Assembly: GCA_029224965.1 (NCBI GenBank)
Contig: JAQXVO010000023.1
Location: forward strand, 1-64,000
Length of the DNA: 64,000 nucleotides
From: Lachnospiraceae bacterium
GTDB taxonomy: Bacteria > Bacillota > Clostridia > Lachnospirales > Lachnospiraceae
Direction of reading: 5' to 3'
Shown piece by piece: positions 43,954 through 53,749 of the stretch. A program made the translations under genes and the position numbers. The stretch's first letter is position 1. Every line of letters begins with the position of its first letter. The notes under the pieces are model-generated. The model saw nothing but the letters and a program-made list of their open reading frames with translations, made no database searches and was not told where the DNA came from.

Positions 43954-45108
43954 ATGAGCGAAGAATTTACAGAAGAGACCAAAACCGCTCCGACCCTGAC
44001 CTTCGGCGATGCGCCAAAGGCCGAGCCGGACCTTCCCGCTGCACAGGAGCAGGCCCCGGTTTCGGAGGCTTTTAAGAAGGAAGCCGCTCTGACCGATGAA
44101 GAGCAGGCCCAGGTGGATGCCTTTGTCGAGAAAATCGATCTGGCCGATTCGGCAGCCATCATGACCTATGGCGTCAGCACCCAGAAGAATCTGGCCGATT
44201 TCTCGGAGAAAGCCATCGAGGATGTCAGGACCAAGGACATGGGAGAAGTCGGAGACCTTCTGACCGGTCTTGTAACAGAGCTTAAAAATTTCGACGTCGA
44301 TGAGAAGGAAAAGGGCATCGCCGCCTGGTTCAAGAAAAAGAAGAACTCACTCGACGAACTGAAGGCCAGATACAGTAAGGTCGAGACCAATGTCGATACC
44401 GTTACGGCCCAGCTCGAGGATCATGAGCAGAAGCTTTTGAAGGATTCCGCCATTCTCGACAAGATGTATGATCTGAATCTGACCTACTATAAGGAACTCA
44501 CCATGTACATCCTGGCCGGAAAGAAAAAGCTCGAGGATGTCCGTGCAACCGAACTTCCTTCCCTCCAGGCCAAGGCCACAGAAACCGGACTTCCCGAGGA
44601 TGCCCAGAAGGCCAAGGATCTGGCCGCCCAATGCGAGCGCTTTGACAAGAAGCTATATGATCTCGAGCTGACCAGGACCGTTGCCATGCAGACCGCGCCT
44701 CAGATCCGTCTCATCCAGAATTCCGACATGCAGATGGCCGAGAAGATCCAGTCGACCATCGTCAACACCATCCCGCTCTGGAAGAACCAGATGGTTATCG
44801 CCATCGGCATGGAGCACGCATCCGAGGCTGCCCGCGCAGAGCGTGAGGTCAACGATATGACCAACGAACTCCTGAAGAAGAACGCCGACAAGCTCCATCA
44901 GGTCACTGTCGCAACCGCCAAGGAGAACGAACGTGGCATCGTCGATATCGAGACTCTGAAGCATACCAATGAGACTCTGATCAGTGCCATGGATGAGATC
45001 ATGACCATCCAGAAGGACGGCCGAGAGAAGAGACAGGCTGCAGAGAAGGAACTGACCGGCATTGAACAGCAGCTGCACGACAAGCTTCTGGAGATGTCGA
45101 AATCCTGA
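43954..45108 (+). CDS. telA: Toxic anion resistance protein TelA
   Basis: The 384-aa protein is almost wholly alpha-helical and coiled coil, with the TelA pattern (LKARYSKVETNVDTVTAQLE; AEKIQSTIVNTIPLWKNQM near residue 270). Family members are associated with resistance to tellurite and to cell-envelope antimicrobials, with mechanism unclear. It has no membrane segment and probably works with the upstream XpaC. AAGGAGG precedes the ATG. It is followed 33 nt later by mtnK on the same strand. Confidence 0.9.
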   Translation: MSEEFTEETKTAPTLTFGDAPKAEPDLPAAQEQAPVSEAFKKEAALTDEEQAQVDAFVEKIDLADSAAIMTYGVSTQKNLADFSEKAIEDVRTKDMGEVGDLLTGLVTELKNFDVDEKEKGIAAWFKKKKNSLDELKARYSKVETNVDTVTAQLEDHEQKLLKDSAILDKMYDLNLTYYKELTMYILAGKKKLEDVRATELPSLQAKATETGLPEDAQKAKDLAAQCERFDKKLYDLELTRTVAMQTAPQIRLIQNSDMQMAEKIQSTIVNTIPLWKNQMVIAIGMEHASEAARAEREVNDMTNELLKKNADKLHQVTVATAKENERGIVDIETLKHTNETLISAMDEIMTIQKDGREKRQAAEKELTGIEQQLHDKLLEMSKS

Positions 45109-45141
45109 CAGAAATTTGATGCTTAAAGGGGGTTATTTACA

Positions 45142-46389
45142 ATGGATTTCACAAACTATTTTCTGATGATTAACGAGGACGATCCGGCCGGGACCGAGAA
45201 GGCCGTCATCGCCTACACCCTGGAGAAGACCCGGGGTATGATCGACTGGGACCAGGCCACCATGACCGCCAAGATTCCCGCCGAGCATGGAAATATCAAC
45301 CATGTCTGCCATGTGGAGGACAAAAAGGGGCATTCCCTCTACATTAAGCAGGCCGGCCTGGAGACCCGGATCTCCAAGGATATGACCGCATCCGTCGACC
45401 GGAACCGCCAGGAATCCGAGATTCTTCAGATCGAAGAGAAGCTGGCCCCGGGCATGGTTCCCCATATCTATTTCTATGACACGGTCATGCACGCCTGCGG
45501 CATGGAAGACTGCTCTGACTTCGAAGTCATGCGGGATGCCATGTTAAAGCATGAGACCTTCCCGCTCTTTGCCGACCAGATCTCAACCTTCATGGTCAAC
45601 ACCCTGCTCTACACTTCGGATGTGGTCATGGATCATAAGGAAAAGAAAGAGCTGACCCGGAAATTCATCACGCCGGATCTCGATGACATCACAGAGAAGC
45701 TTGTTCTCATGGAACCCTATCTTGGCGCCGACCGGAACAATGTCTACGAGCCCAACCGGACCTTCGTCGAAAAAGAGCTTTACCATGACGACGGTTTACA
45801 TTTGGCTGTCGCCAAGCTCAAATTCAACTTCATGACCAACGCCCAGGCCCTGCTCCACGGCGACCTCCACACCGGATCCATCTTCATCAAGCCCGATGCC
45901 ATGAAGGTCTTCGACTGCGAATTCGGCACCTTCGCGCCGATCGGCTACGATGTCGGAAATATCATCGCCAACCTGATCTTTGCCTATGATAACGGCCTGG
46001 CTTCCGGCGACGATGCCTTCTGTGACTGGTGCCTGGACAGCATCGAGGAACTAACCGATCAGTTTATTGACAAATATAGGGCGGCCTATGACGAAGCTGT
46101 CACAGAGCCCATGGCAAAGGTGCCCGGCTTCAAGGAATATTACCTCGAGAGCATCCTGAAGGATACGGCCGGCTACGCCGGAACCGAGCTGCACCGGCGG
46201 ACCGTCGGCATGGCCAATGTCGTCGACGTCACAAGCATTGAAGACCAGGAAGCCCGTCTCCTTGCCGAGCGGATCAACATCCTGGCCGGAAAGGAATTCA
46301 TCCTGAAGGCTGAGAACTTCACCAGTGGTCCCGCCTTTGTCGATGCCGTTCTTCGGGCAAAGGATGCAGCAGAAAAGACTCTGCAGTAA
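45142..46389 (+). CDS. mtnK: 5-Methylthioribose kinase
   Basis: The 415-aa protein has the choline-kinase-like fold: the catalytic loop LLHGDLHTGSIF near residue 240 and the metal motif FDCEFGTFAPIGYDVGN near residue 260, as in MtnK. It phosphorylates methylthioribose from polyamine and S-adenosylmethionine by-products. Its partner MtnA follows after 38 nt, which makes the assignment firm. The site AAAGGGGG precedes the ATG. Later salvage enzymes are not in the window. Confidence 0.92.
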   Translation: MDFTNYFLMINEDDPAGTEKAVIAYTLEKTRGMIDWDQATMTAKIPAEHGNINHVCHVEDKKGHSLYIKQAGLETRISKDMTASVDRNRQESEILQIEEKLAPGMVPHIYFYDTVMHACGMEDCSDFEVMRDAMLKHETFPLFADQISTFMVNTLLYTSDVVMDHKEKKELTRKFITPDLDDITEKLVLMEPYLGADRNNVYEPNRTFVEKELYHDDGLHLAVAKLKFNFMTNAQALLHGDLHTGSIFIKPDAMKVFDCEFGTFAPIGYDVGNIIANLIFAYDNGLASGDDAFCDWCLDSIEELTDQFIDKYRAAYDEAVTEPMAKVPGFKEYYLESILKDTAGYAGTELHRRTVGMANVVDVTSIEDQEARLLAERINILAGKEFILKAENFTSGPAFVDAVLRAKDAAEKTLQ

Positions 46390-46427
46390 GACCATTATCA
46401 ACATAGAGAAAGAAATCAGGAATACTT

Positions 46428-47537
46428 ATGAACACACAGCTGGATGATTTTTTTGAAAAAGTAATAACTGTAAAATGGGGACCGGAAAAGAAGTCGGTCG
46501 ACATCATCGACCAGACCCTTCTGCCCGGAACCATCAAGAGAATTCAGATTGCCAACAAGGAAGACCTCTGGGAAGCCATTAAGAAGCTCCGGGTTCGGGG
46601 CGCTCCCGCTATCGGCGTTGCAGCCGCCTACGGAATGGCCGTCCTTTCTAATGCCATGCCGGAAGATGATTATGATGGCTTCTATCAAGACTTCAAGTCT
46701 GTCAAAGACTATCTCGCCACCTCCCGTCCGACCGCAGTCAACCTCTTCTGGGCCCTGAACCGGATGGAGAAGAAGGTTCTCTCCATGAAGGACAGCACGG
46801 TTTCTGAAATCAAGGCCGCCCTCTACGAGGAAGCCCAGGCCATTCGTGATGAGGACGTCGCCATCAGCCGCAATATCGGCGAGATTGGCTTCAGTCTCCT
46901 CAAGGATCTGAAGACCGATGGCGAAGAGCTTGGCATCATGACCCATTGCAATGCCGGAACCCTTGCCACCGCCAAATACGGCACAGCAACCGCTCCCATG
47001 TACATCGCACTCGAGCACGGCTGGGAAGGAAGGGATATGCATGTCTACTGCGACGAGACCCGTCCTCTTCTTCAGGGTGCCCGTCTGACCTCCTTTGAGC
47101 TGGTCAACTCCGGAATCACAACCTCCGTCCAGTGTGACAACATGGCTTCTCTTTTACTGAAGTCCGGCCGCGTCAAAATCATCTTCGTCGGCTGCGACCG
47201 CGTTGCCAGAAACGGCGATGCCGCCAACAAGATCGGAACCAGCGGCCTGGCCATCATTGCCAAGCACTACGGCGTTCCCTTCTATGTCTGTGCACCCTCT
47301 TCCACCATTGATCCCAACACGGTCGATGGCGACCACATCCCGATTGAGATGCGGGATCCGGAAGAAATCAAGTCCATGTGGTATGAGACACCCATGGTTC
47401 CATCCGCTGTCGATACCTCCTTCAATCCGGCCTTCGATGTAACCGATCATAATCTGATCACCGGAATCATCACCGAGAAAGGCCTCTGCCAGGGCCCGGA
47501 TTACGAAAAAAGCTTTAGGGAGCTTGGGATTTTCTGA
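46428..47537 (+). CDS. mtnA: S-methyl-5-thioribose-1-phosphate isomerase
   Basis: The 369-aa protein belongs to the eIF2B-like sugar-phosphate isomerase family. Visible signatures are RVRGAPAIGVAAAYG near residue 55, the catalytic Cys in MTHCNAGTLAT near residue 170 and the Asp in VGCDRVARNGDAANKIGT near residue 250. It converts the MtnK product to the ribulose form. Closely related ribose-1,5-bisphosphate isomerases exist, but the mtnK neighbour supports MtnA. It ends at a bidirectional terminator. Confidence 0.94.
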   Translation: MNTQLDDFFEKVITVKWGPEKKSVDIIDQTLLPGTIKRIQIANKEDLWEAIKKLRVRGAPAIGVAAAYGMAVLSNAMPEDDYDGFYQDFKSVKDYLATSRPTAVNLFWALNRMEKKVLSMKDSTVSEIKAALYEEAQAIRDEDVAISRNIGEIGFSLLKDLKTDGEELGIMTHCNAGTLATAKYGTATAPMYIALEHGWEGRDMHVYCDETRPLLQGARLTSFELVNSGITTSVQCDNMASLLLKSGRVKIIFVGCDRVARNGDAANKIGTSGLAIIAKHYGVPFYVCAPSSTIDPNTVDGDHIPIEMRDPEEIKSMWYETPMVPSAVDTSFNPAFDVTDHNLITGIITEKGLCQGPDYEKSFRELGIF

Positions 47538-47553
47538 TAAGCCAAGCAAAAAA

Positions 47554-47585
47554 GATCCGCCAGCCGCGGCTGACGGATCTTTTTT
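47554..47585. terminator. Bidirectional terminator between mtnA and aminopeptidase P
   Basis: GATCCGCCAGCC and GGCTGACGGATC pair with one mismatch around a tight centre, flanked by an A run and a T run. It serves two convergent genes. Confidence 0.88.
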
Positions 47586-47599
47586 ATTGCCTGCTGTTA

Positions 47600-49411
47600 T
47601 TATGCTTCAACCGCTCTCGTAGCCTTTCTCAGCCACTCCAGCTCATCACCCTCGAGGTAAGGAGAAACTTTCTCCCATACCTTCTTGTGATAGTCATTGA
47701 GTTTCTCGATATCGGACTTCTCCATTAGAGACGGATCGATGGCCTCAAGATCGATCGGCGCATAGGTCAGAGGATCGAAACGTAAGAAACGTCCGAATTC
47801 GTTCGTTTCATCTTCCACACACTCGACAATGCTTTCGATCCGGATGCCGTAGGCATTTTCGATATAGATGCCCGGCTCGTCCGATGTGATCATGCCCGGC
47901 TCGAAGACAACATTGGCATTCCGCCAGCGGATGCTCTGGGGTCCCTCATGCACATTTAAAATATAGCCCACGCCGTGGCCGGTTCCATGATTGAAGTTCT
48001 GTCTCTTGTCCCAGAAGGGTGCCCGCGCATAGGTATCCAGTGCAATACCATTGGCTCCGTAAGGGAACCTGGCATAGAGAAGCCTGAGGTTCGAAACAGC
48101 TACGGTCGTATAGTCCTCGATCATCTGCCGGCTCAGCTTGCCAAGCACGATGGTTCTGGTCACATCGGTGGTTCCGTTCATATAGGTTCCGCCGGAATCC
48201 ACCAGAAGAAAGCCCTCCGGCTTCAGCTCTGCGCAGCTTTCCTCGGTCGGTGCATAATGAGCCATGGCCGCATTGGCATTGTAGGCAGAAATCGTATCGA
48301 AGGAGAGCTCGATATAGCCCGGAATCTCGGAACGGAGATGATCCAGATGGTCGGCCGCAGAGATCTCCGTGATCTTCTGCTTTCCGATCTCCTTCTGAAG
48401 CCAGTACATGAACTTGCAGAGAGCGACCGAATCATCCAGATAGCACTTTCTGGAATTCTTAAGCTCGACCTCATTCTTGACCGCTTTCATGGCCGTGGTC
48501 GGATTGGCGCCATTCACCAGGTTTTCAGCACCTGCTGCTTTGGCGCAGGCCTCCTTCAGAGCGAAGGAAGAAGCATCCGGATCCAGGAAGACCTTACCCT
48601 CGAACTTCCAGTCAGAAAGCTCCTGGAAGAATTTCTCATAAGGATGAAGGGCAATCTCATGCTGAATAGCATAGGCCCGGAAATCCTCCGTGATCTCAGA
48701 TTCCTGGATAAAGAGATCGATGGTATCCTGGCCCAGAATCAGGTAGGACAGAGCCACCGGATTGCAATGGACATCGTCGCCCCTCATATTCAGAAGCCAC
48801 ATGATATCGTCGAGCTTTGCCATGACGAGAGCCTGGCAGCCCCGGGTTTTCAGGACATCCCGGACACGGTCTACCTTTGACTCCATGTCCTCGCCGACGG
48901 TCTCCACCGGTAAAATATAGACCGAATGCGAAGGCATGGCCGGCCTGTCGGTCCAGATCTCGTCGGCCGGAGCGAAGCTTCCGTTGACCTTGGCGCCGCA
49001 GGACTCAGCCAGCTTCTTGTAACTCTCGCCCTCGGTCACGGTAACGGCACGGCCGTCAAATCCAAGGGTCTGACCGGATTTCAGATGGTCAGTCAGGAAT
49101 TTCTCGATGGTCGGAACACCCGGCTCGCCCATTTTCATAAGCTGCCACTCGGTCCCGGCAAGCTCGCCGGCAGCGGAAATAAAGAAACGGCCATCAGTCC
49201 AGAGCCAAGCACCTTCTTTTGAAACCAGAAGATGGACATTATCGCTGGTGCAGCCGCTCAGATATTCGGTCACTTTGAAGAAATCGCTGACATATTCCGA
49301 TGCGTGATAATCCGAAGATGTGGCAAGGAAATAGTCAACCCCTGCCTTTGCCATGACCTGGCGAAGAGCGGTCAGCCGATCCTTGATATAAGACTTGTTC
49401 TCAGATGACAT
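47600..49411 (-). CDS. pepP: Xaa-Pro aminopeptidase (M24B, three-domain type)
   Basis: The track starts at 49447, but GAGG and the usual N-terminus favour the ATG at 49411 (MSSENKSYIKDRL), 603 aa. Two creatinase-like N-terminal domains precede the pita-bread catalytic domain. Metal ligands are visible: Asp pair in VDSGGTYMNGTTDVTRT, His in FNHGTGHGVG, Glu in TSDEPGIY and Glu in RIESIVE. It removes N-terminal residues before proline from peptides in the cytosol. The long three-domain form is like eukaryotic XPNPEP1. It is a single-gene unit. An 11-mer AAATATAGACC copy lies antisense inside the gene. Confidence 0.94.
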   Translation of the reverse strand: MSSENKSYIKDRLTALRQVMAKAGVDYFLATSSDYHASEYVSDFFKVTEYLSGCTSDNVHLLVSKEGAWLWTDGRFFISAAGELAGTEWQLMKMGEPGVPTIEKFLTDHLKSGQTLGFDGRAVTVTEGESYKKLAESCGAKVNGSFAPADEIWTDRPAMPSHSVYILPVETVGEDMESKVDRVRDVLKTRGCQALVMAKLDDIMWLLNMRGDDVHCNPVALSYLILGQDTIDLFIQESEITEDFRAYAIQHEIALHPYEKFFQELSDWKFEGKVFLDPDASSFALKEACAKAAGAENLVNGANPTTAMKAVKNEVELKNSRKCYLDDSVALCKFMYWLQKEIGKQKITEISAADHLDHLRSEIPGYIELSFDTISAYNANAAMAHYAPTEESCAELKPEGFLLVDSGGTYMNGTTDVTRTIVLGKLSRQMIEDYTTVAVSNLRLLYARFPYGANGIALDTYARAPFWDKRQNFNHGTGHGVGYILNVHEGPQSIRWRNANVVFEPGMITSDEPGIYIENAYGIRIESIVECVEDETNEFGRFLRFDPLTYAPIDLEAIDPSLMEKSDIEKLNDYHKKVWEKVSPYLEGDELEWLRKATRAVEA

Positions 49412-49615
49412 GTTGTAACCTCTTTTCTGTAAGATATTTTGAGTCAAAGCAGGAGCTGAAATCCCGGCTCTGCAGGCCGACTGGCTGATCGGTCTGTAAG
49501 CTTAAGGTTTTTCGATTCCCGCAAAAACAGCCTGTCTGACTGCCCTGCAGTCAAACAGGCTGTCCTGTTCAAGTATAGCACATGAAGAGGAGGACTTCAC
49601 ATGCCGTCTCAATGA

Positions 49616-51808
49616 TTATCCCAATCTGTTAAAGGGTCCCGGAAGAACGGGCTGGCTTCTCTTCTCCATCCGAAGATCCTGATCCAGAGTCAGGGGACTT
49701 CCGTCCGGCGCCTCATACTTTTCTTCCGGCTCAAAGGCCATACCAAGCTTGTCGGTATCGATCATGGGGAACTTTTCTTCCCCGGCCCAGGCCAGAATCC
49801 GATCCTTTATCTCGGCCGGAATCTGAAGATGAATCTCCTTCAGGGCCTCGTCCACCGGACTTACATTCGGATCAGCCGCAGCTTCCTCTGCCTGACCTGC
49901 CTTGAGCCCGTCTCTTTCTCCGGCATTTTCATCTTCTGCCGGATCCCTGAGATCATGATCGAGTCTGTCGTCTGTTTCCACCCGGATGGTCTCATCCGGA
50001 AGAATCAGATTCTTCTTCTCCTTCTCCCAGGCCCTGGCACCGGCCAGATAAACATTGCCCTCGGCCCAGACCGGAAGCGGACTGTAATAGCGGTCGCTGG
50101 GAGCGGATCCCATGCCGCAGTATTCATCGAATTCCTTCTTCCAGCTGTCAAGGTCCGGATAGCCGTCAAAGGGGAAGGTTCCGACAGCGATATTTCCATC
50201 GTCCCATCCGTCTTCTGCCGCAAGCTGCATTTCCCGATAGGCCGCCATGATCGGGCGGACCGGCTTCTGGACGAAGATATTGTCATAGAAACGGTCATCT
50301 CCGTGCAGACAGGTCATAAAGCCGAAAATCTCTGTCCTGTGAGGGAAATGATAGGGGGTAAACCGGGGCGAAGGCAGAGTCTTTGCCCCGTTGTCAGTTC
50401 CGATTCCGATGGAAACCAGGCTTCCTGCAATCAGATTGTGGCAGACTGCCACGCCCTGGCAGGCCAGCTTCAGAGAACGGTCCGAAAGAAGGAGATTATT
50501 GTCGATCAAAGTCGGTCCATGCGAGATCTCGACAAAGAGATCCTCACCCATACCTGCGAAGATCGCTCTTCGTTTTGCAAGAGCCTCTTTCTTCTCCTCT
50601 TCTGTCAGACCCTTTTCGGCACAGGGATCCTCATAGAAGCCGGCCAGGGTATTGTCATGGAAGACGTTCTGCGTCACCCGTGTACCCTGGGCCTGCCAGT
50701 CCAGCCAGATGCCCCGGGTGCAGTGATGAATATGATTTCTTCGGTAGATACAGTCGATGGCGGCATGCATCTTGATTCCGCCGATCTCCGCTCCTGCCAG
50801 ATTCTGCTTGTTATTAATGTGATGAATGTGGCAGTCCTCGATGATGGAAAAGGCTCCGCCCATATGGCCGACGATACCGGTCTGTCCGCAGTCGTGAATC
50901 TCACAGCGGCGGATGATATGGGATCCGACCCGGTCCCTGGACCAGCCTTCCGCCTGAGCCTGGCAGACACATTCCCTCTGGGTCTGCGTTCCGTCCTTGT
51001 ACTTCCATTTCAGCCACTTGTTGTCATTGCCTTCCTGCTGGTACTTGCCGAGCGAGATACCGGAGCACTTGGATTCGTAGATATCGCAGTCCTCGATGAT
51101 CCAGCCTTTGGACCAGTGGGGTGCAATCATACCTTCCTGATAGGCCGTCGGCGGTGCCCACTGGGTTGCAGCCTCTCGGACCGTAAAACCCGACAGGGAA
51201 ATATAGTCCAGCCCCGTAATCTCCGGTGCAAAGCAGGCGGGCCGGACGCTGATCTCAACCTCATTCCGATTGGGATCCTGGTCCCGGAAATTACAATAGA
51301 AGACGGTCTTTTCCTGGCCGACCTCGCTGTACCACTTGTAGAGAGATCCCTCCGGATCCCAGGATGCAGGGGAAACCTTTGGATGACGAACCTCATCCAG
51401 AGACTGTACTTCGTAGAGAGATTTATGATTCAGATAGACATCACCCCGGTGGGCAATGAAGCCGCCCATGAACCAGTCGCCGGAGACCAGCTCCCGGTAG
51501 GGATGAAAATCTCCAAAGATGGCATTGTCGACCTCTGCCCGCCAGACACCGTCTCCGAGAGACTCCCAGCCGGTCAGCTCTTCCGCACCGGTGATAACCG
51601 CTTTCTTGGGTTCGGCCGAACGGTAGGCAATGCGCTTTTCTTTCAGTCCTCCCCGCCTCGGACGGACATATTCCCGGTAGATACCGGGCGAAACCAGGAC
51701 TTCATCTCCCGGCTCCGCAAGATCTGCAGCCGCCTGGATGGTCCGGAAGGGTCTGCCCTTGGACCCGTCTCCCCAGGCATCTGCTTTTTGATTTACATAG
51801 ATTGTCAT
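49616..51808 (-). CDS. GH120 beta-xylosidase, right-handed beta-helix
   Basis: The 730-aa protein matches the GH120 pattern throughout: a GIYREYVRP start, APPTAYQEGMIAPHWSKGW near residue 218, GSHIIRRCEIHDCGQTGIVG near 295 and WLDWQAQGTRV at 368. By alignment from memory with the known GH120 xylosidase, the nucleophile is Asp370 and the acid/base Glu427 (FVEISHGP). The spacing is 57 residues instead of about 23, because of a charged insertion (LTEEEKKEALAKRRAIFAG). A second acidic linker lies near residues 615-660. There is no signal peptide, so it acts on imported xylo-oligosaccharides. It is divergent from the AraC regulator. Confidence 0.85.
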   Translation of the reverse strand: MTIYVNQKADAWGDGSKGRPFRTIQAAADLAEPGDEVLVSPGIYREYVRPRRGGLKEKRIAYRSAEPKKAVITGAEELTGWESLGDGVWRAEVDNAIFGDFHPYRELVSGDWFMGGFIAHRGDVYLNHKSLYEVQSLDEVRHPKVSPASWDPEGSLYKWYSEVGQEKTVFYCNFRDQDPNRNEVEISVRPACFAPEITGLDYISLSGFTVREAATQWAPPTAYQEGMIAPHWSKGWIIEDCDIYESKCSGISLGKYQQEGNDNKWLKWKYKDGTQTQRECVCQAQAEGWSRDRVGSHIIRRCEIHDCGQTGIVGHMGGAFSIIEDCHIHHINNKQNLAGAEIGGIKMHAAIDCIYRRNHIHHCTRGIWLDWQAQGTRVTQNVFHDNTLAGFYEDPCAEKGLTEEEKKEALAKRRAIFAGMGEDLFVEISHGPTLIDNNLLLSDRSLKLACQGVAVCHNLIAGSLVSIGIGTDNGAKTLPSPRFTPYHFPHRTEIFGFMTCLHGDDRFYDNIFVQKPVRPIMAAYREMQLAAEDGWDDGNIAVGTFPFDGYPDLDSWKKEFDEYCGMGSAPSDRYYSPLPVWAEGNVYLAGARAWEKEKKNLILPDETIRVETDDRLDHDLRDPAEDENAGERDGLKAGQAEEAAADPNVSPVDEALKEIHLQIPAEIKDRILAWAGEEKFPMIDTDKLGMAFEPEEKYEAPDGSPLTLDQDLRMEKRSQPVLPGPFNRLG

Positions 51809-51981
51809 TTTCTACTCCAATCAGCTTCGATGAAAAATGAACGACAGGATACTACAGCATAAAGTAAAAAGACAAAAAATTTCAAAGCTTTTGCATATAT
51901 GCCTTGCAATAGTGATAATTCCCTTCCATTATGATTTATAATAGTTGTACATGACAAATCGTGTTTAAAGGGAGAGAAATC
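51809..51981. promoter_or_regulatory. Divergent regulatory region of GH120 and AraC genes
   Basis: The 173-nt AT-rich gap has a plus-strand TATAAT near 51938 ahead of araC and a minus-strand TTGAAA near 51896 ahead of the xylosidase, with no convincing -10 on that side. A weak xylosidase promoter would fit activation by AraC. No clear operator is seen. Confidence 0.35.
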
Positions 51982-52902
51982 ATGAAAGCAGAAGAAACAA
52001 CTCCGGTAAGATACGTCCAGCCCGACGACTGGGACGGCTCGGACCGCCGGGTCAACGGAGACCAGGAAACGGTGAATTACCTGGGCAATTCCCATATCCG
52101 TCTCTGGTACAACAATCAGACCGAGGGCTATCCGACCCATCACCATGGCGCAGTGGAGATCATTGCCTGCCTCAAGGGCGACTATACGGTCTCCTGCCAG
52201 AATCAGGTCTATCATCTTAAGGAAAAGGATCTTCTCTTCATTCCTCCTCATATGCTCCACTGGCTCATGGGAAGCACTTCCGGAGCCCGGCTGATCATGC
52301 TTTTTGACAATACTCCTGTGACTGCCTTCGCAGATTACAAGCTGATTTCCGCACGTTTTATCAGGCCGCTCCATTTTTCTGCCAGTAAGGATCCCGTCCT
52401 TCACAACGAGATCTGGGAGGATATGAACCGGATCACAGATATCTACTTCCGCCATGAAAGCATGTGGGAGCTCAATCTCTATGCCCGGATTCTCCATATC
52501 TTCGCATCCTTCGGCCGTCAGACTCTTGCTCAGAGCAACCCCTTCCCCGGCCAGGGCAGAACCGCTGTCCAGAAAGGCTATGATCACTTCACCAAGCTTC
52601 TGACCTATCTGGAAAACAATATCCAACACTGCCTGTCTCTGGAGGAGGCCGCCGAATTTACCGGCTATTCCAAATTTCACTTCTCCCGCTTATTCAAGGA
52701 ATATATTGGCTCTACCTATTACGAGTATATCCAAAGCCTCCGCATCCGGACGGCCAAGGAACTTCTGGCAACCGATATCTCTGTGACGGAGGTTGCCTAT
52801 CAGACCGGCTTCAACGATCTCGCTTCTTTCAGCAGAGCCTTTAAGAACAACACCGGGATCACACCCACCAAATACCGGTCCCTGACCATCCGTGAGCGCT
52901 GA
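51982..52902 (+). CDS. AraC-family regulator with cupin domain
   Basis: AAGGGAGAG selects the ATG at 51982 (306 aa). The N-terminal half is a cupin sugar-sensing domain (GYPTHHHGAVEIIACLKG). The C-terminal 100 residues hold two helix-turn-helix units (LEEAAEFTGYSKFHFSRLFK and VTEVAYQTGFNDLASFSRAF). It lies between the xylosidase and the ABC transporter genes and probably activates both. The ligand is likely a xylo-oligosaccharide, by context. Confidence 0.9.
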   Translation: MKAEETTPVRYVQPDDWDGSDRRVNGDQETVNYLGNSHIRLWYNNQTEGYPTHHHGAVEIIACLKGDYTVSCQNQVYHLKEKDLLFIPPHMLHWLMGSTSGARLIMLFDNTPVTAFADYKLISARFIRPLHFSASKDPVLHNEIWEDMNRITDIYFRHESMWELNLYARILHIFASFGRQTLAQSNPFPGQGRTAVQKGYDHFTKLLTYLENNIQHCLSLEEAAEFTGYSKFHFSRLFKEYIGSTYYEYIQSLRIRTAKELLATDISVTEVAYQTGFNDLASFSRAFKNNTGITPTKYRSLTIRER

Positions 52903-52912
52903 TCCCTGTGAT

Positions 52913-53749
52913 TTATCCCTTGACAGAACCCAGGGCAACACCTGCCACGATGTACTTGGACAGGCAGAGATAGGCAATGATCAGAGGCAGAGCCGTCAGG
53001 GTCAAGCCCAGATAGACAGCTCCGTATTCCGTCTTGTAAATATCACCCCGAAGGAGAGATACCATGATCGGGAGTGTATATTTTCTCTGATCCGTCAGAA
53101 GAACCAGCGGTGTAAAAAGGTTGTTCCAGCTGGATACAAAGCTGAAGATGGCCTGGGTTGCAATGGCCGGCTTCATGATCGGCAGAACGATCCGGTTGAA
53201 GATGTAGAACTCTCTTGCACCGTCGATCCGGGCCGACTGGACGATTTCCTTACTCAGAGAGGGAACCATATACTGACGCATGTAGAAAACCATGGCCGGT
53301 GAAGCGATGGCCGGAAGGATCAGCATGGACAGATGGTTTGTCATATGGACCTTATAGACCATCTGATAGAAACCAATCATGGTGATCTGGGCCGGAATCA
53401 TCATAACCGCCAGAATAAAGCGGTAGAAAGAATCCCGGAGCTTCCAGTCATAGATCACAAGTCCGTATGCCGTCAGTGTTGAGAAATAGGTTGCCAGTGC
53501 CGTTGACAGGACAGAGATGATCAGAGAATTCATAAAGCCGACGGCCGGATTAAAGCTCTTTCCCAGAAGAACCCTGAGGTTGCTGAAGAAGTAGGTGGAA
53601 GGAACCAGGGACAGGGCATGCTGCTGAATCTGCACCGTAGACCGGGTGGAATTCACAATCATGATGACAAATGGCAGAACCGAAAGGATTGCCAGAATGA
53701 TACAGATAATGAAGATGATGGTCTTCTTCAGAGTATGTGATTTCTTCAT
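52913..53749 (-). CDS. Sugar ABC transporter permease (MalG/AraQ type)
   Basis: The 278-aa protein has six membrane helices and the EAA loop (SARIDGAREFYIFNRIVLPIMKP) that contacts the ATPase. The ATG overlaps the stop of the other permease by four bases (ATGA). No ATPase is encoded nearby; CUT1 systems commonly share one ATPase encoded elsewhere. It is convergent with araC, the two stops being about 10 nt apart. Confidence 0.93.
   Translation of the reverse strand: MKKSHTLKKTIIFIICIILAILSVLPFVIMIVNSTRSTVQIQQHALSLVPSTYFFSNLRVLLGKSFNPAVGFMNSLIISVLSTALATYFSTLTAYGLVIYDWKLRDSFYRFILAVMMIPAQITMIGFYQMVYKVHMTNHLSMLILPAIASPAMVFYMRQYMVPSLSKEIVQSARIDGAREFYIFNRIVLPIMKPAIATQAIFSFVSSWNNLFTPLVLLTDQRKYTLPIMVSLLRGDIYKTEYGAVYLGLTLTALPLIIAYLCLSKYIVAGVALGSVKG

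Noticed and set aside
49829-51862. 677-aa plus-strand ORF
   Set aside because: It is antisense to the GH120 gene, whose conserved motifs are unmistakable.
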